A DNA stretch of 11,624 nt from positions 1-11,624 of the forward strand of contig CAUZJQ010000114.1 in assembly GCA_963580095.1 (NCBI GenBank), given 5' to 3'. This stretch comes from CAJWLW01 sp963580095 (GTDB lineage: Bacteria > Verrucomicrobiota > Lentisphaeria > JABSQK01 > CAJWLW01). The notes under the pieces are model-generated. The model worked only from the letters and a program-made list of their open reading frames with translations. It searched no databases and had not been told where the DNA came from. Both the position numbers and the translations under genes were made by a program. Of this stretch, positions 1-7,959 are shown piece by piece; the stretch's first letter is position 1; each line of letters begins with the position of its first letter.

Positions 1-1605
1 GTCGACAAGGCTCATCTCGAGCGCTTCATCGCCTGCGCCGACGGCCTGGTGAAATGGCAGCACGCCCATTCTGCAGAGCACACCCAGCCGCTCGGTGCAA
101 ACACCGCAGCCGCCTGCGACCTGCTGGAATCACTCAAACCGGTGATCGAGGATTTCTTCCGGCTCTGCAAGGTCGTGAGCCTCAACAAACTGCTCCGCCG
201 CGACGACCCGGTCATCCCGGTACCGCCCGAGATTTTCGACACGACCGATGCCGCCGACGGGTATCTGAAGAACGCCCCCATCGCCCGGCCCAATGCCAAC
301 GGCGTCCTGCCGCTCAAGGACGATCTCAACCCGTATTACGCCGACACCATCCGTCGATTCATGGACGATGTGGTGACACCTCTGCCGCAGCTCAACATGG
401 ACTCGAACATGGAGGAGCTCACCGAAGCGGAGTGGCTGGCCATCGACGCGTCGTTCAACACCTACCGCAGTTGGCTCACCTCGAAATCGGGTGGTGAAGT
501 CGAAAAGCTCAGCCTCGAGCAGCTCGCAACCTACCTGTCCGGCGATCTGCCGCAGCGGCTCGGTGCGCGTATCGATGCCGACCTGGCTGTCGGCGCCGAG
601 CTTGCCGCCGTCAATGATCTCGAGAAACTGATTCTGCTGCAGCGCTGGTTCCTGCCGATCTGCAACAACTTCATCAGCTTCCCCCACCTCTACGACCCGA
701 ATGAACGCGCCATGTTCGAGGTCGGGCGGCTGATCATTGATGGCCGCATTTTTCAGCTCAACATCAAAGTGACCGATCCGAACAGCCATGCCGCCGTGGC
801 CAAGAGTTCCGGTGTGTATCTAATGTATTCGGAAGTCACCAGTAGTGACCCGAAAGAGAAATTCTTCATGGTCACGCCAGTGACCAGCAGGCGGCTCGGC
901 CGCCTCGGGGTCAACAAGCGCGGCGTGCTCTTCGATCGTGACGGTCGCGAATGGGATACGCGCGTTGTCAAGGTCGTCGACAACCCTGTCAGTCTGGTAG
1001 AGGCGATGATGGCGCCCTTCCTCAAGATCGGGGCGATGATGTCAGGCACCGTGCAGAAGCTGACGAGTAGTGCCGAGAAGCAGATTCAGACCAAGCTTAC
1101 ATCGACCGGTGCCAAGATGGAGAAGGGCGTGGCAGAGGGCATCACGGTGACCGAGCGCCAGGCGGCTGCGGGTTCTCAGGCCGTGGCACCGGCAGCACCC
1201 GAAGGCAAGTCCAGCCGCGATCTGTTGCTGGCCGGCGGCGTGACGATAGCCGCACTCGGTTCGTCCTTCGCCTTCATCGCCAAGACCATCGCCAGCCTCA
1301 AGCTGCACCAGGCACTGGCGGTGATGGCGTTCGGTCTCGGCATCGTGTTGATTCCGGTGATCGTCATCGCCATCTACAAGCTGTACCGCCGCAATCTCAG
1401 CGCCATCCTCGAGGCTTCCGGCTGGGCGATCAACGGCCGCATGCGTCTGACCTACCGGCTCGGCAAGATCTTCGCCCCCCGCCCCACCCGCCCGGACGGC
1501 TTCGCCTTCCTTCGCAAAGACCTCCTCAAGACCCTCGCCCACGTCGCCAAGTCGCAAAAGCAGCGACTGGAAAAGACCTTTGTAGGCGAAGGGAAAGAAA
1601 AATAG
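1..1605 (+). CDS. Large protein of unknown family with two C-terminal membrane helices (5' end outside window)
   Basis: The frame is open from base 1, so the gene begins upstream; the GTG at 49 is an internal valine rather than a convincing start. The visible part is 534 residues ending in TAG. I do not recognise the family. Residues 1 to about 400 are soluble-looking, mixed charged and hydrophobic, with no catalytic motif or nucleotide-binding loop that I can identify. A basic, Ser/Thr/Ala-rich amphipathic stretch (about 340-400) leads to two hydrophobic helices at about 408-430 and 437-460. After these comes a conserved-looking basic tail with ILEASGWAINGRMRLTYRLG at about 466-485, ending in many Lys residues. 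I have an impression of similar tails in other uncharacterised bacterial membrane proteins, but cannot name one. A large cytoplasmic domain anchored by a C-terminal hairpin is the simplest topology (inference). It converges on the NAD-kinase-like gene with a 56-base gap. Confidence 0.85.
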   Translation, partial: VDKAHLERFIACADGLVKWQHAHSAEHTQPLGANTAAACDLLESLKPVIEDFFRLCKVVSLNKLLRRDDPVIPVPPEIFDTTDAADGYLKNAPIARPNANGVLPLKDDLNPYYADTIRRFMDDVVTPLPQLNMDSNMEELTEAEWLAIDASFNTYRSWLTSKSGGEVEKLSLEQLATYLSGDLPQRLGARIDADLAVGAELAAVNDLEKLILLQRWFLPICNNFISFPHLYDPNERAMFEVGRLIIDGRIFQLNIKVTDPNSHAAVAKSSGVYLMYSEVTSSDPKEKFFMVTPVTSRRLGRLGVNKRGVLFDRDGREWDTRVVKVVDNPVSLVEAMMAPFLKIGAMMSGTVQKLTSSAEKQIQTKLTSTGAKMEKGVAEGITVTERQAAAGSQAVAPAAPEGKSSRDLLLAGGVTIAALGSSFAFIAKTIASLKLHQALAVMAFGLGIVLIPVIVIAIYKLYRRNLSAILEASGWAINGRMRLTYRLGKIFAPRPTRPDGFAFLRKDLLKTLAHVAKSQKQRLEKTFVGEGKEK

Positions 1606-1615
1606 TTCGTACCAC

Positions 1616-1641
1616 GCTATGCCAATCACACGGGCATGAGC
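1616..1641. other. Weak hairpin in the convergent gap
   Basis: In the gap between the two converging genes, ATGCC (1619-1623) pairs with GGCAT (1633-1637). The stem extends by GCT (1616-1618) with AGC (1639-1641) across one bulged G. The loop is nine bases and no T-run follows on either strand, so it is not a standard intrinsic terminator. It could serve as a weak shared transcript end. Nothing else is visible in the gap. Confidence 0.25.
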
Positions 1642-1661
1642 AGCGCCAAATAGGTGCTATA

Positions 1662-2522
1662 TCAGTTCACCATCATGCGCAGCGGATAGTCCGCGTTGCG
1701 GATCTCCAGGCGCGAGGCGAACGGCAGGGCTATGCGCATGTGGGCGCCGTCGATATAGGCGCAGCCTTCGCGCATACGACTCTCGATGATGAACGGACAG
1801 GCCACAGGCATAATGGCGCCACACAGCTGGTACTGATTGGCACCGGCACTGTAAAGCTCGCGCGATTTATACTGCAACCGTTTCGAACGGCGCGCCATGA
1901 CTTTGCCTCCGGCCGAACGGATGCCACCGGTCGACCCTGCCGCCGTGCAAATCCATAAACCCGAGCCGCGATGATCTTCGGTCGCGTCGCCGACGGTGAG
2001 CTGATACTTGCTCATCGCCGACGGTGAGGCATGGGCGATGAGCACATCGTTCAACGCCAGAAAACGCAAAGGCTTGTCGTCCCGGCTCAAAAACATGCGA
2101 TTCAACGGCACCGTCTGGTAAGCGCCGGACAGAACCTGGTCCAGTGCTACTTCGAAATTATCGCGGGTGACGGAACAGAAAGCACCGACACTGCGCTCGG
2201 GATCGCTGTTGACCCCGAGAATGGGTTGGGTCGTGATCTGCCGCGCTGCTTCCAGGAAGGTGCCGTCGCCACCGACGGAGATGACGAAATCGTACGGGGT
2301 GTAATCGACCTGCCGCGCGCGGTAGAATGCCTTGTAGCGCACGCCGCGCGACTGCAGCGCGGCTTCGACATGCTCGCGCGCGTCCACATGACTCTCGTGC
2401 GAGGCCAGCAGACGGGCGCGATCGGCATCAGAAAAAACATTGTGAGCATCGATCAACTGCTGACGATGCTCGTTGAAGTAGATCTGGTGCAGGCTCTTCT
2501 TGTAGATGACTAAGATGTTCAA
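1662..2522 (-). CDS. Divergent NAD(H) kinase family protein
   Basis: NAD kinases transfer a phosphate to the 2' hydroxyl of the adenosine ribose of NAD(H), making NADP(H); they are cytosolic. The 286-residue length fits the family. The diagnostic GGDGTFL loop is at residues 84-90 (D86 is the usual catalytic aspartate), LND at 157-159 stands where most members have NE, and TAAGSTGG at 193-200 replaces the usual TPTGSTAY. The phrase GSGLWICTAAGSTGG recalls the divergent NADK3/NADK2-like branch more than the standard bacterial enzyme, so donor (ATP or polyphosphate) and NAD versus NADH preference are open. The start is TTG at 2522, because an in-frame TGA lies at 2544-2546 and MNILVIYKKS is a natural N-terminus. 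No clear Shine-Dalgarno is seen. It lies 93 bases behind the hydrolase on the same strand, so co-transcription is likely. A canonical nadK may exist elsewhere, so I give no symbol. Confidence 0.88.
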   Translation of the reverse strand: MNILVIYKKSLHQIYFNEHRQQLIDAHNVFSDADRARLLASHESHVDAREHVEAALQSRGVRYKAFYRARQVDYTPYDFVISVGGDGTFLEAARQITTQPILGVNSDPERSVGAFCSVTRDNFEVALDQVLSGAYQTVPLNRMFLSRDDKPLRFLALNDVLIAHASPSAMSKYQLTVGDATEDHRGSGLWICTAAGSTGGIRSAGGKVMARRSKRLQYKSRELYSAGANQYQLCGAIMPVACPFIIESRMREGCAYIDGAHMRIALPFASRLEIRNADYPLRMMVN

Positions 2523-2532
2523 ATCAACTGGC

Positions 2533-2562
2533 GGGGTCAGGGGTCAAGGGTTCTTCGACCCC
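2533..2562. repeat. Tandem GGGGTCA repeat and bulged hairpin
   Basis: GGGGTCA occurs twice in tandem (2533-2539, 2540-2546). The second copy pairs with GACCCC at 2557-2562. An inner AAG (2546-2548) pairs with CTT (2553-2555), with one bulged C and a four-base GGTT loop. In the minus-strand transcript this lies 18-41 bases before the TTG of the NAD-kinase-like gene. It could affect that gene's expression or stability, or be a remnant of a REP-like palindrome; the sequence alone does not decide. Confidence 0.45.
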
Positions 2563-2581
2563 GGCCACCTCGAGTGGCCGG
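2561..2581. terminator. Perfect GC-rich hairpin after the hydrolase gene
   Basis: CCGGCCAC (2561-2568) and GTGGCCGG (2574-2581) form a perfect 8-bp stem with loop CTCGA. It starts 35 bases past the hydrolase stop codon in the minus-strand transcript. No U-tract follows, so it is not a complete intrinsic terminator. It may partly terminate, or protect the 3' end of the hydrolase mRNA and so separate its level from the downstream kinase gene. It shares two bases with the neighbouring bulged hairpin. Confidence 0.4.
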
Positions 2582-2615
2582 AGAAAGGCGCGTTCAACGA
2601 TTAAGTTAATCCCTC

Positions 2616-5540
2616 CTACTGCGGTTCTTGGGGAATGATTTTGACGGCCACGTCGGTGGCCAGCTCACCGGGTCTGAGGACGAGCTTGTCGGTGGCTGTG
2701 ACTGTGTCGGTGCGCAGAATTTTTCCATCCCAGGTGTTCCACCACTCCAATATATAGGTCCCGGTCGGATACGCGACGCTGACCTGGGTCGGCGCGATGG
2801 GTTCAACGCCGCCCACCCAGTTCTGCCGCCAGGTGTTGCGGCGGTTGCGCAACCACACAAAGGCAACCCCGTCCGTACGCATGCCGCTGGCTGCCAGCTC
2901 CGGCTGCGCTATGCGATAGTCCTCGAAGACATAACGTTTCACCCGGATCCAATCGAGACCACCGTTGGCGACGCGAACCTTGTGGCGCCCGGCCGGAATC
3001 TCGAGAACGAAATCCTCGTCGTACAGGGACTGCCAAATATTCCATTTCCCTTGAAAACTCCACGCTTTGCCATGACCCTCGCCAGCCGGCAGGTCTCGCT
3101 CGAGCTTCAACTCGTCATCGATCCAGATATGCAGTTTGCCGGAACGCGACACCCGTCCGACACTCACGACGAAGCGAAAAGGCCTGGCACAGTCGACCTT
3201 GAACACCGGCGGATTTCGTAAGGTCTCGTTGTCGGTGCCGTGCAGGTACTCCGAAATTTCCGTGTCGTTGGTGACCATACCGCTGTCGTGAACCATAAAC
3301 TCTGACAGTGCCGGACGCGCCCACTTGGTCGATGGCAGAATCACGACGTCTGCGAAGCGAACGGTCTCGTCCTCGAACTGGACGCGAAAGCCTTTGAACT
3401 GCTGCCAAGTCGCAGTGCCGAACGGCAGGTCGTTTACGAACCGGCGCAAAGCGCCGAAGTGAGAGTAGAGGTTGAGCGGATCGATGTAGGTTGAGTGCCA
3501 CCAGGGCATCGCGGCGCTGGCACCGCCACCGGCGACGGCCGCCCACATGGAATTATGCACACACCAGCCTTTCGGGTCGGTAGTCCGCGGCGGACCTTCA
3601 CTATCGACGCCAAACTCGCTGAACATATGCGGCTTATCATAATATAGCCATTTCGCCTGGGTGTAGTTCGTGACCGGGTCAGCAACGCTGGAATCGTTGT
3701 TTGTATAGACATGTGTCTGTACGATGTCGATCTCCGGAATGCGCCAGCAGGCCTCCGGTCCCATGTGCGTCCACCAACTGGTCGTCACCAGATGCTTGTA
3801 TGGATCAAGCGCTTTGAGCGCGGGCGCCATCGTCTGGTGCCAGGCGATCACGGTCGACTCGTCAGCTTCCGGCCAACCCTCGAATTCATTGCCGAACTCC
3901 CAGCACAGCAAATTGGTTGCGTATCCCCAGCGTGCGACCAGGTAGCGCAGACGTTTGCGATACTGCTTTTGCGCCGCCTTGCGCGTGAACCAGTCCTGCG
4001 GCTTCTTGCAGAAACCGCCGTGCACTTTGTTGTACGGATTATCCAACCACCGCTGCCCGACGAAATCCTGGTGCGTGTCGAGACAAAGCATCACATTGAT
4101 CCCAAGCCTCTCCGTCGTCGCCATGAAATGATCCAGACGCGCCGCGCTCTCCTGTCGATACCGGCCCGGGCGATCCTCCCATTCGATGCCAAGGCTGTCA
4201 CTGGACATCCAGATGCGGCAGCAATTCTCGCCGTTGTCCGCCATGCGCTGCAGGATGGTGTCCGGCGCTTTGCCGATATTGTTGTAGATCGGCAGGTTGT
4301 GACCGATCAGGAAACAGCCCTCGCCGTTGTCGTACTGGAAATAGTGCGGGTCTGTCTGGCTGCTGCGCAGAAAGCCACGCTTGTTACCAGCCACAACTTC
4401 GATCCGCGGCAATGCCACGGTCTTCCTCTTTCTGCCATTGACAACCCGTAACTGACAACGCATCGGGCCAGGCTCGTCGGCCGTCAGCCGGATTCTCCAG
4501 GGCTTCGCGGTGGGCTGAGGCGCCCAAGTCTCGACGCTGTCGTGGAACTGCCGCTGGAAATCAAGCATGTAAAACCCGGGATAGCTGTAGGTACGGCTGG
4601 CACTGGTGACATTGGCGGTCAGGGATACTTGATCGGGGTCATAGGGATTCTCCCATTTTCCCCCGACCTCCATACGGTATTCGAGCGTGTCGTATTGCCT
4701 GACACGGATGGTGCCATCGGCGGCAGGTGCGGCAGGATTTCCATTGACATAGAGATCGACGTCCTGCAGCCTCAGTGGTGTCCGTTTAGGCACAATGTGA
4801 TCCTGATAATCGCCGTCACGCTCCCCGAAGCGCAGTCGCACTGTAGCCTGCACAGGTTCGCCGAGCGGCAGGTCATCGAAAAGCTTGGCGGCAATGATGG
4901 GGGACGTGCCGTCCATTTTGCTGCGGACCAGTCCCGGCCGGTCGAAGGCCATGTGCAGACGGCGGCCGGCATCGGTATCGATATCGATACGGCTGCCAAA
5001 GTCGGCGAAGGTGCGGCCGAGCCGGCCGCTGGGGCCGGGATGGACAGCGACCTGCTGGCGGCCTCGCTCGAATTTTCCGAGCATTTCGGCGCGAATCCAA
5101 ACACCGCTGGTAAGCTCGACCTCCTCAGTGCGGGTAAAGGTTACTTCGATGTCGACACCATCTTCGTGGCGACTGAAAACGAAGTGAAAATCAATTGGCA
5201 GCGCCTCCGCGAAGTCACCCCACTTGCCCGTCTGCTCGACGACGACGCCGCCGCCATTCAAACGCGTACGGACGTCGCGGCCGTACGTCAATTGGCGGAA
5301 AACCCAGTTGTCGCGCCACAGAGTGAAGCGCAGCTCGATCTGGCAACCATCCTCGGTCTCGATCGACAAGCGGCCGGGACCATTGACGGTGACCTTTTCC
5401 GATGGCGTCTCGAGCAGGGACGCAGCATCGCCAGATTGCCAGGTGGCGGAAACCATGAGCAGAACGCACGCGTACCGTATAACGGAACGGGGCGCAGGGG
5501 TGATTGGGTTTGGCTGTCTTGCAGGTGCGGGGCTCACCAA
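2616..5540 (-). CDS. Secreted multidomain glycoside hydrolase, clan GH-A type with DUF5060-like domain
   Basis: A 974-residue exported enzyme expected to hydrolyse a beta-linked polysaccharide or glycan; the substrate cannot be read from the sequence. A signal peptide is visible (basic R18/R22, hydrophobic about 20-33, probable cleavage near GDAAS at 37-41). Residues 50-250 look beta-rich and I cannot assign them. Residues about 278-385 match the DUF5060 pattern (NPYDPDQVSL, YPGFYMLDF, then RIRLTADEPG). Residues 388-700 resemble a TIM barrel: WEFGNE places the acid/base candidate at E552, and MFSEFG places the nucleophile candidate at E642, the GH-A arrangement. Residues about 780-872 resemble a carbohydrate-binding beta-sandwich, and the C-terminus (about 890-970) has an EWWNTWDGK-type beta domain as in DUF4038/collagen-binding-like tails. 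The start is TTG at 5540 (GTG at 5537 is possible), with GAAGAG eight bases upstream; later starts would lose the signal peptide. A LacI-like palindrome lies about 120 bases upstream. Confidence 0.88.
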   Translation of the reverse strand: MVSPAPARQPNPITPAPRSVIRYACVLLMVSATWQSGDAASLLETPSEKVTVNGPGRLSIETEDGCQIELRFTLWRDNWVFRQLTYGRDVRTRLNGGGVVVEQTGKWGDFAEALPIDFHFVFSRHEDGVDIEVTFTRTEEVELTSGVWIRAEMLGKFERGRQQVAVHPGPSGRLGRTFADFGSRIDIDTDAGRRLHMAFDRPGLVRSKMDGTSPIIAAKLFDDLPLGEPVQATVRLRFGERDGDYQDHIVPKRTPLRLQDVDLYVNGNPAAPAADGTIRVRQYDTLEYRMEVGGKWENPYDPDQVSLTANVTSASRTYSYPGFYMLDFQRQFHDSVETWAPQPTAKPWRIRLTADEPGPMRCQLRVVNGRKRKTVALPRIEVVAGNKRGFLRSSQTDPHYFQYDNGEGCFLIGHNLPIYNNIGKAPDTILQRMADNGENCCRIWMSSDSLGIEWEDRPGRYRQESAARLDHFMATTERLGINVMLCLDTHQDFVGQRWLDNPYNKVHGGFCKKPQDWFTRKAAQKQYRKRLRYLVARWGYATNLLCWEFGNEFEGWPEADESTVIAWHQTMAPALKALDPYKHLVTTSWWTHMGPEACWRIPEIDIVQTHVYTNNDSSVADPVTNYTQAKWLYYDKPHMFSEFGVDSEGPPRTTDPKGWCVHNSMWAAVAGGGASAAMPWWHSTYIDPLNLYSHFGALRRFVNDLPFGTATWQQFKGFRVQFEDETVRFADVVILPSTKWARPALSEFMVHDSGMVTNDTEISEYLHGTDNETLRNPPVFKVDCARPFRFVVSVGRVSRSGKLHIWIDDELKLERDLPAGEGHGKAWSFQGKWNIWQSLYDEDFVLEIPAGRHKVRVANGGLDWIRVKRYVFEDYRIAQPELAASGMRTDGVAFVWLRNRRNTWRQNWVGGVEPIAPTQVSVAYPTGTYILEWWNTWDGKILRTDTVTATDKLVLRPGELATDVAVKIIPQEPQ

Positions 5541-6090
5541 AAACGGTACTCTTCGGCGCCGGTTAAATCAAGGCAGTCTGGGGACGCAGCGACGTGCACA
5601 TTCCTGCCCGCGCTTCAAATGCATCCAATGCATATGAACTCGATGTTCACCGACGTGAGATTGGGAAACGTTTCAAGGTAACCTGCCATGCGGCCAACCT
5701 CGAGCTATGGATACAACGCACCGTCGGGGCAAAGAGAAGCGGCTTATTGGTACTTATCTTATCGCCACTGTACTTTATGGTTGCGATTGCGCCGGCAGTC
5801 ATGGATCGTGCCACAGGGAGGCACCCTTCGCGTCGATAATATCAGTCCCGTTTCCCGCCAATCCGGCGACCGTACCATGTCAACCCGGCAAGCACGTGGG
5901 ACGGGGAATACGGCGGTTGAAAAAAACGGCGTGGCGACGTAAGTTGTGCGATAGGTTGCCCGGTATAACCTGCCACACCATCTGATTGGTGACGTATGTC
6001 CGCTATTCGCAGTTTGTACAATCCGGCACACTTTTTTCGGCAAATATCATCAGGGTCAATCCATTCACTTCACCCAGCCTGTCCGCTGTA
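5541..6090. other. Divergent intergenic region between hydrolase and sensor kinase genes
   Basis: About 550 bases separate the minus-strand hydrolase and the plus-strand kinase (about 445 if the kinase starts at TTG 5986). The several short frames here are mutually overlapping, lack ribosome-binding sites and encode no recognisable protein, so I call none. Visible signals are the GAAACGTTTC palindrome near 5670, ATGCAT twice separated by CCA (5619-5633), and isolated -10-like boxes on the plus strand (GATAAT 5835-5840, TATAAC 5964-5969) without convincing -35 partners. The region must hold both promoters; the kinase promoter cannot be placed with confidence. Confidence 0.6.
5661..5676. promoter_or_regulatory. 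LacI/GalR-family-like operator upstream of the hydrolase
   Basis: TTGGGAAACGTTTCAA contains the perfect 10-bp palindrome GAAACGTTTC (5665-5674) centred on CG, with flanks that are nearly symmetric (TTG and CAA). LacI/GalR repressors typically bind such odd-free palindromes with a central CG, for example the E. coli RbsR-type AAACGTTT core. The site lies about 120 bases upstream of the hydrolase start on the minus strand and about 415 bases from the kinase start, so sugar-responsive control of the hydrolase is the likelier role (inference). No LacI-type regulator is encoded in the window. Confidence 0.45.
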
Positions 6091-7959
6091 ATGCCTCAAC
6101 CACCTCGTACAGCGTTTAGCTACGGCGACCCCGACGCCTCTGCAGCCTCGACTGCGGAGGGCTCCCGTTCGCTGCAGGATGCGAATATCCTGATCATCGA
6201 GGACGAGCCGCACATCGCTGAGTTTATCGGCGAGTTTCTGCAGGACGAAGGCTGTAACGTCCATTACATCGTGCCGAACGGCTCGTCGAACGACTGGCGT
6301 TCACAACTCGACGATATCCTTGCCGGGCGCGCCGCCTGCGATTTGGTCCTACTCGACATCGTCATGCACGACATCGACGGGATGGATCTGCTCACCGAGA
6401 TTCGCAGCAAGCGCGATCGCACCGAGTTGCCGGTTGTGATGATGACTGGCCTCAACGAGAGCCACATCATCGTACAGACGCTGAATCTCGGCGCCAACGA
6501 TTACGTCACCAAGCCGATCGATATTCAGGTCACGATCGCGCGCATCCGCACACACCTGCAACTGAGTGAGGCCGAGGAGCGCCTTAAGGATCTGAACGAA
6601 TCTCTGGAACGCCGGGTCCGCCAGCGCACCCGTGAGCTGCAATCTGTGAACCAGCAACTCGAGGAGGAGATCGGCGAGCGCAAGCGGACCGAAGAAGAGT
6701 TGGTACGGCTCGCGGCCTATCCGGAGGCGCTGCGAAAAAGTGAAGAACGCTTCCGACTGCTGGCCGAGAATTCATCGGACCTCATCTCCAAGCTTTCCGA
6801 CGAGGGCGTGTTTCGCTACGTCTCCCCAGCCAGCCTGCCGCTGCTTGGTTTCCAGCCCGACGCCCTGATCGGTGAGAACGCTTTTGATCTGTGCCACAAG
6901 GATGACAACGAAATTGTGCGCAAAAGTTTTCTGACGGCGCTGGACCTTGGCCAGGCATCAACGCAGAACCACCGCATCCGCAGCGTTGACGGTACCTACA
7001 AGTGGTTCGAGACGACCTTCAACGTGATGACAACAGGCGAAACCGGGCAACCAATCGAGGTTCAGGCGTCGGCGCGTGATATCACCCAGCGCCTGCAGCT
7101 CGAACGCGATCTCAACCAGTCGCACAAGATGCAGGCAATCGGTGTGCTGGCCGCCGGCATCGCCCACGAGATCAACACGCCGATTCAGTTTATCGACCAT
7201 AACACGCACTTCATCACCGACTCCGTCAATGATATCCTTTCGCTCCTCACCCGGTGCCGCTCGTTGGTCAACAATGTCAACGACCCGAATAGGGCTGATG
7301 ATCTCGAGGAGCTGCGCACAGTGCTTCGCGACTTCGACGCCGCTCATTACGTCGAGCAGATTCCGCAGGCAATCAGGGAGAACATCGACGGCATCAACCG
7401 TGTATCGACTATTGTCACGGCAATGAAAGAGTTCTCGCATTCCGGCGACCAGAACAAGGCTAAGATCCCCTTCGACCTCAACAAGAGTGTACAGAACGCC
7501 GCAATCCTGGCACGCCACGAAATCAAGTACGTCGCCGATATCGAATACAATCTGTGCGACAACTTGCCGCTGGCCTACTGCTTCGCGGACGAACTCAATC
7601 AAGTGTTTCTCAACGTCCTGGTCAACGCCGCGCATGCGATTTCGGACAAGGTCTGCCCGGCAACCGGTGAGAAAGGCACAATCACGGTATCAACACGGAT
7701 TGTCGACGAGGCGGTAGAGGTTTCTATCACCGACACCGGGCCGGGGATTCCGGAAGAAATCCAGGACCGTATTTTTGAACCGTTTTTCACGACCAAAGAC
7801 GTTGGCAAAGGCACCGGGATGGGGTTGTCACTGGTGCATGATGTCATTGTCAGCAAGCATGGTGGGCGCCTCACTTTTGAGACCGAACCGGGCGTCGGCA
7901 CAAGCTTCATCATGGACATTCCAGTCGGCGAAGAAGAGCAAACAGTGGGGGACGAATGA
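6091..7959 (+). CDS. Receiver-PAS-histidine kinase
   Basis: A cytoplasmic two-component kinase of 622 residues from ATG 6091. The N-terminal receiver (about 31-155) has the acidic pair E37/D38, phosphoacceptor D89 (LLLDI context), T119 and K141. A coiled coil (about 158-215, rich in E, R, L and Q) leads to a PAS domain (about 217-335, starting SEERFRLLAENSSDLI). The dimerisation/phosphotransfer segment has its histidine at H359 in AAGIAHEINTP. A long helical insert follows before the ATPase domain, with N-box N508/N512, G1 DTGPG 548-552, F-box FEPFFTT and G2 GKGTGMGLS 572-580. There is no transmembrane segment or DNA-binding domain. An in-frame TTG at 5986 would add 35 residues without family character and neither start has a clear Shine-Dalgarno, so I prefer 6091. 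The stop overlaps the next gene by ATGA, implying translational coupling. The signal sensed by the PAS domain is unknown. Confidence 0.92.
   Translation: MPQPPRTAFSYGDPDASAASTAEGSRSLQDANILIIEDEPHIAEFIGEFLQDEGCNVHYIVPNGSSNDWRSQLDDILAGRAACDLVLLDIVMHDIDGMDLLTEIRSKRDRTELPVVMMTGLNESHIIVQTLNLGANDYVTKPIDIQVTIARIRTHLQLSEAEERLKDLNESLERRVRQRTRELQSVNQQLEEEIGERKRTEEELVRLAAYPEALRKSEERFRLLAENSSDLISKLSDEGVFRYVSPASLPLLGFQPDALIGENAFDLCHKDDNEIVRKSFLTALDLGQASTQNHRIRSVDGTYKWFETTFNVMTTGETGQPIEVQASARDITQRLQLERDLNQSHKMQAIGVLAAGIAHEINTPIQFIDHNTHFITDSVNDILSLLTRCRSLVNNVNDPNRADDLEELRTVLRDFDAAHYVEQIPQAIRENIDGINRVSTIVTAMKEFSHSGDQNKAKIPFDLNKSVQNAAILARHEIKYVADIEYNLCDNLPLAYCFADELNQVFLNVLVNAAHAISDKVCPATGEKGTITVSTRIVDEAVEVSITDTGPGIPEEIQDRIFEPFFTTKDVGKGTGMGLSLVHDVIVSKHGGRLTFETEPGVGTSFIMDIPVGEEEQTVGDE

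Noticed and set aside
130..789. A 219-codon minus-strand open frame opposite the first gene
   Set aside because: Low-complexity V/G/E/D-rich translation typical of an antisense shadow; the plus frame is open across the whole region and has membrane helices.
3711..4451. A 246-codon plus-strand open frame opposite the hydrolase barrel
   Set aside because: It is opposite the catalytic region with its recognisable GNE motif; no protein family features and no ribosome-binding site.
4542..5681. A 379-codon plus-strand open frame opposite the hydrolase N-terminal half
   Set aside because: It mirrors the well-supported hydrolase frame, shows no domain or motif, and is the usual antisense by-product of GC-rich codon use.
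5594..5985. Several 80-90 codon frames in the divergent intergenic region
   Set aside because: They overlap each other in all three plus frames, have no Shine-Dalgarno and no recognisable protein character.
6025..6041. A GG/GC pair resembling a sigma-54 promoter before the first kinase
   Set aside because: The spacing between the GG and GC elements is 13 rather than the required 10 bases.
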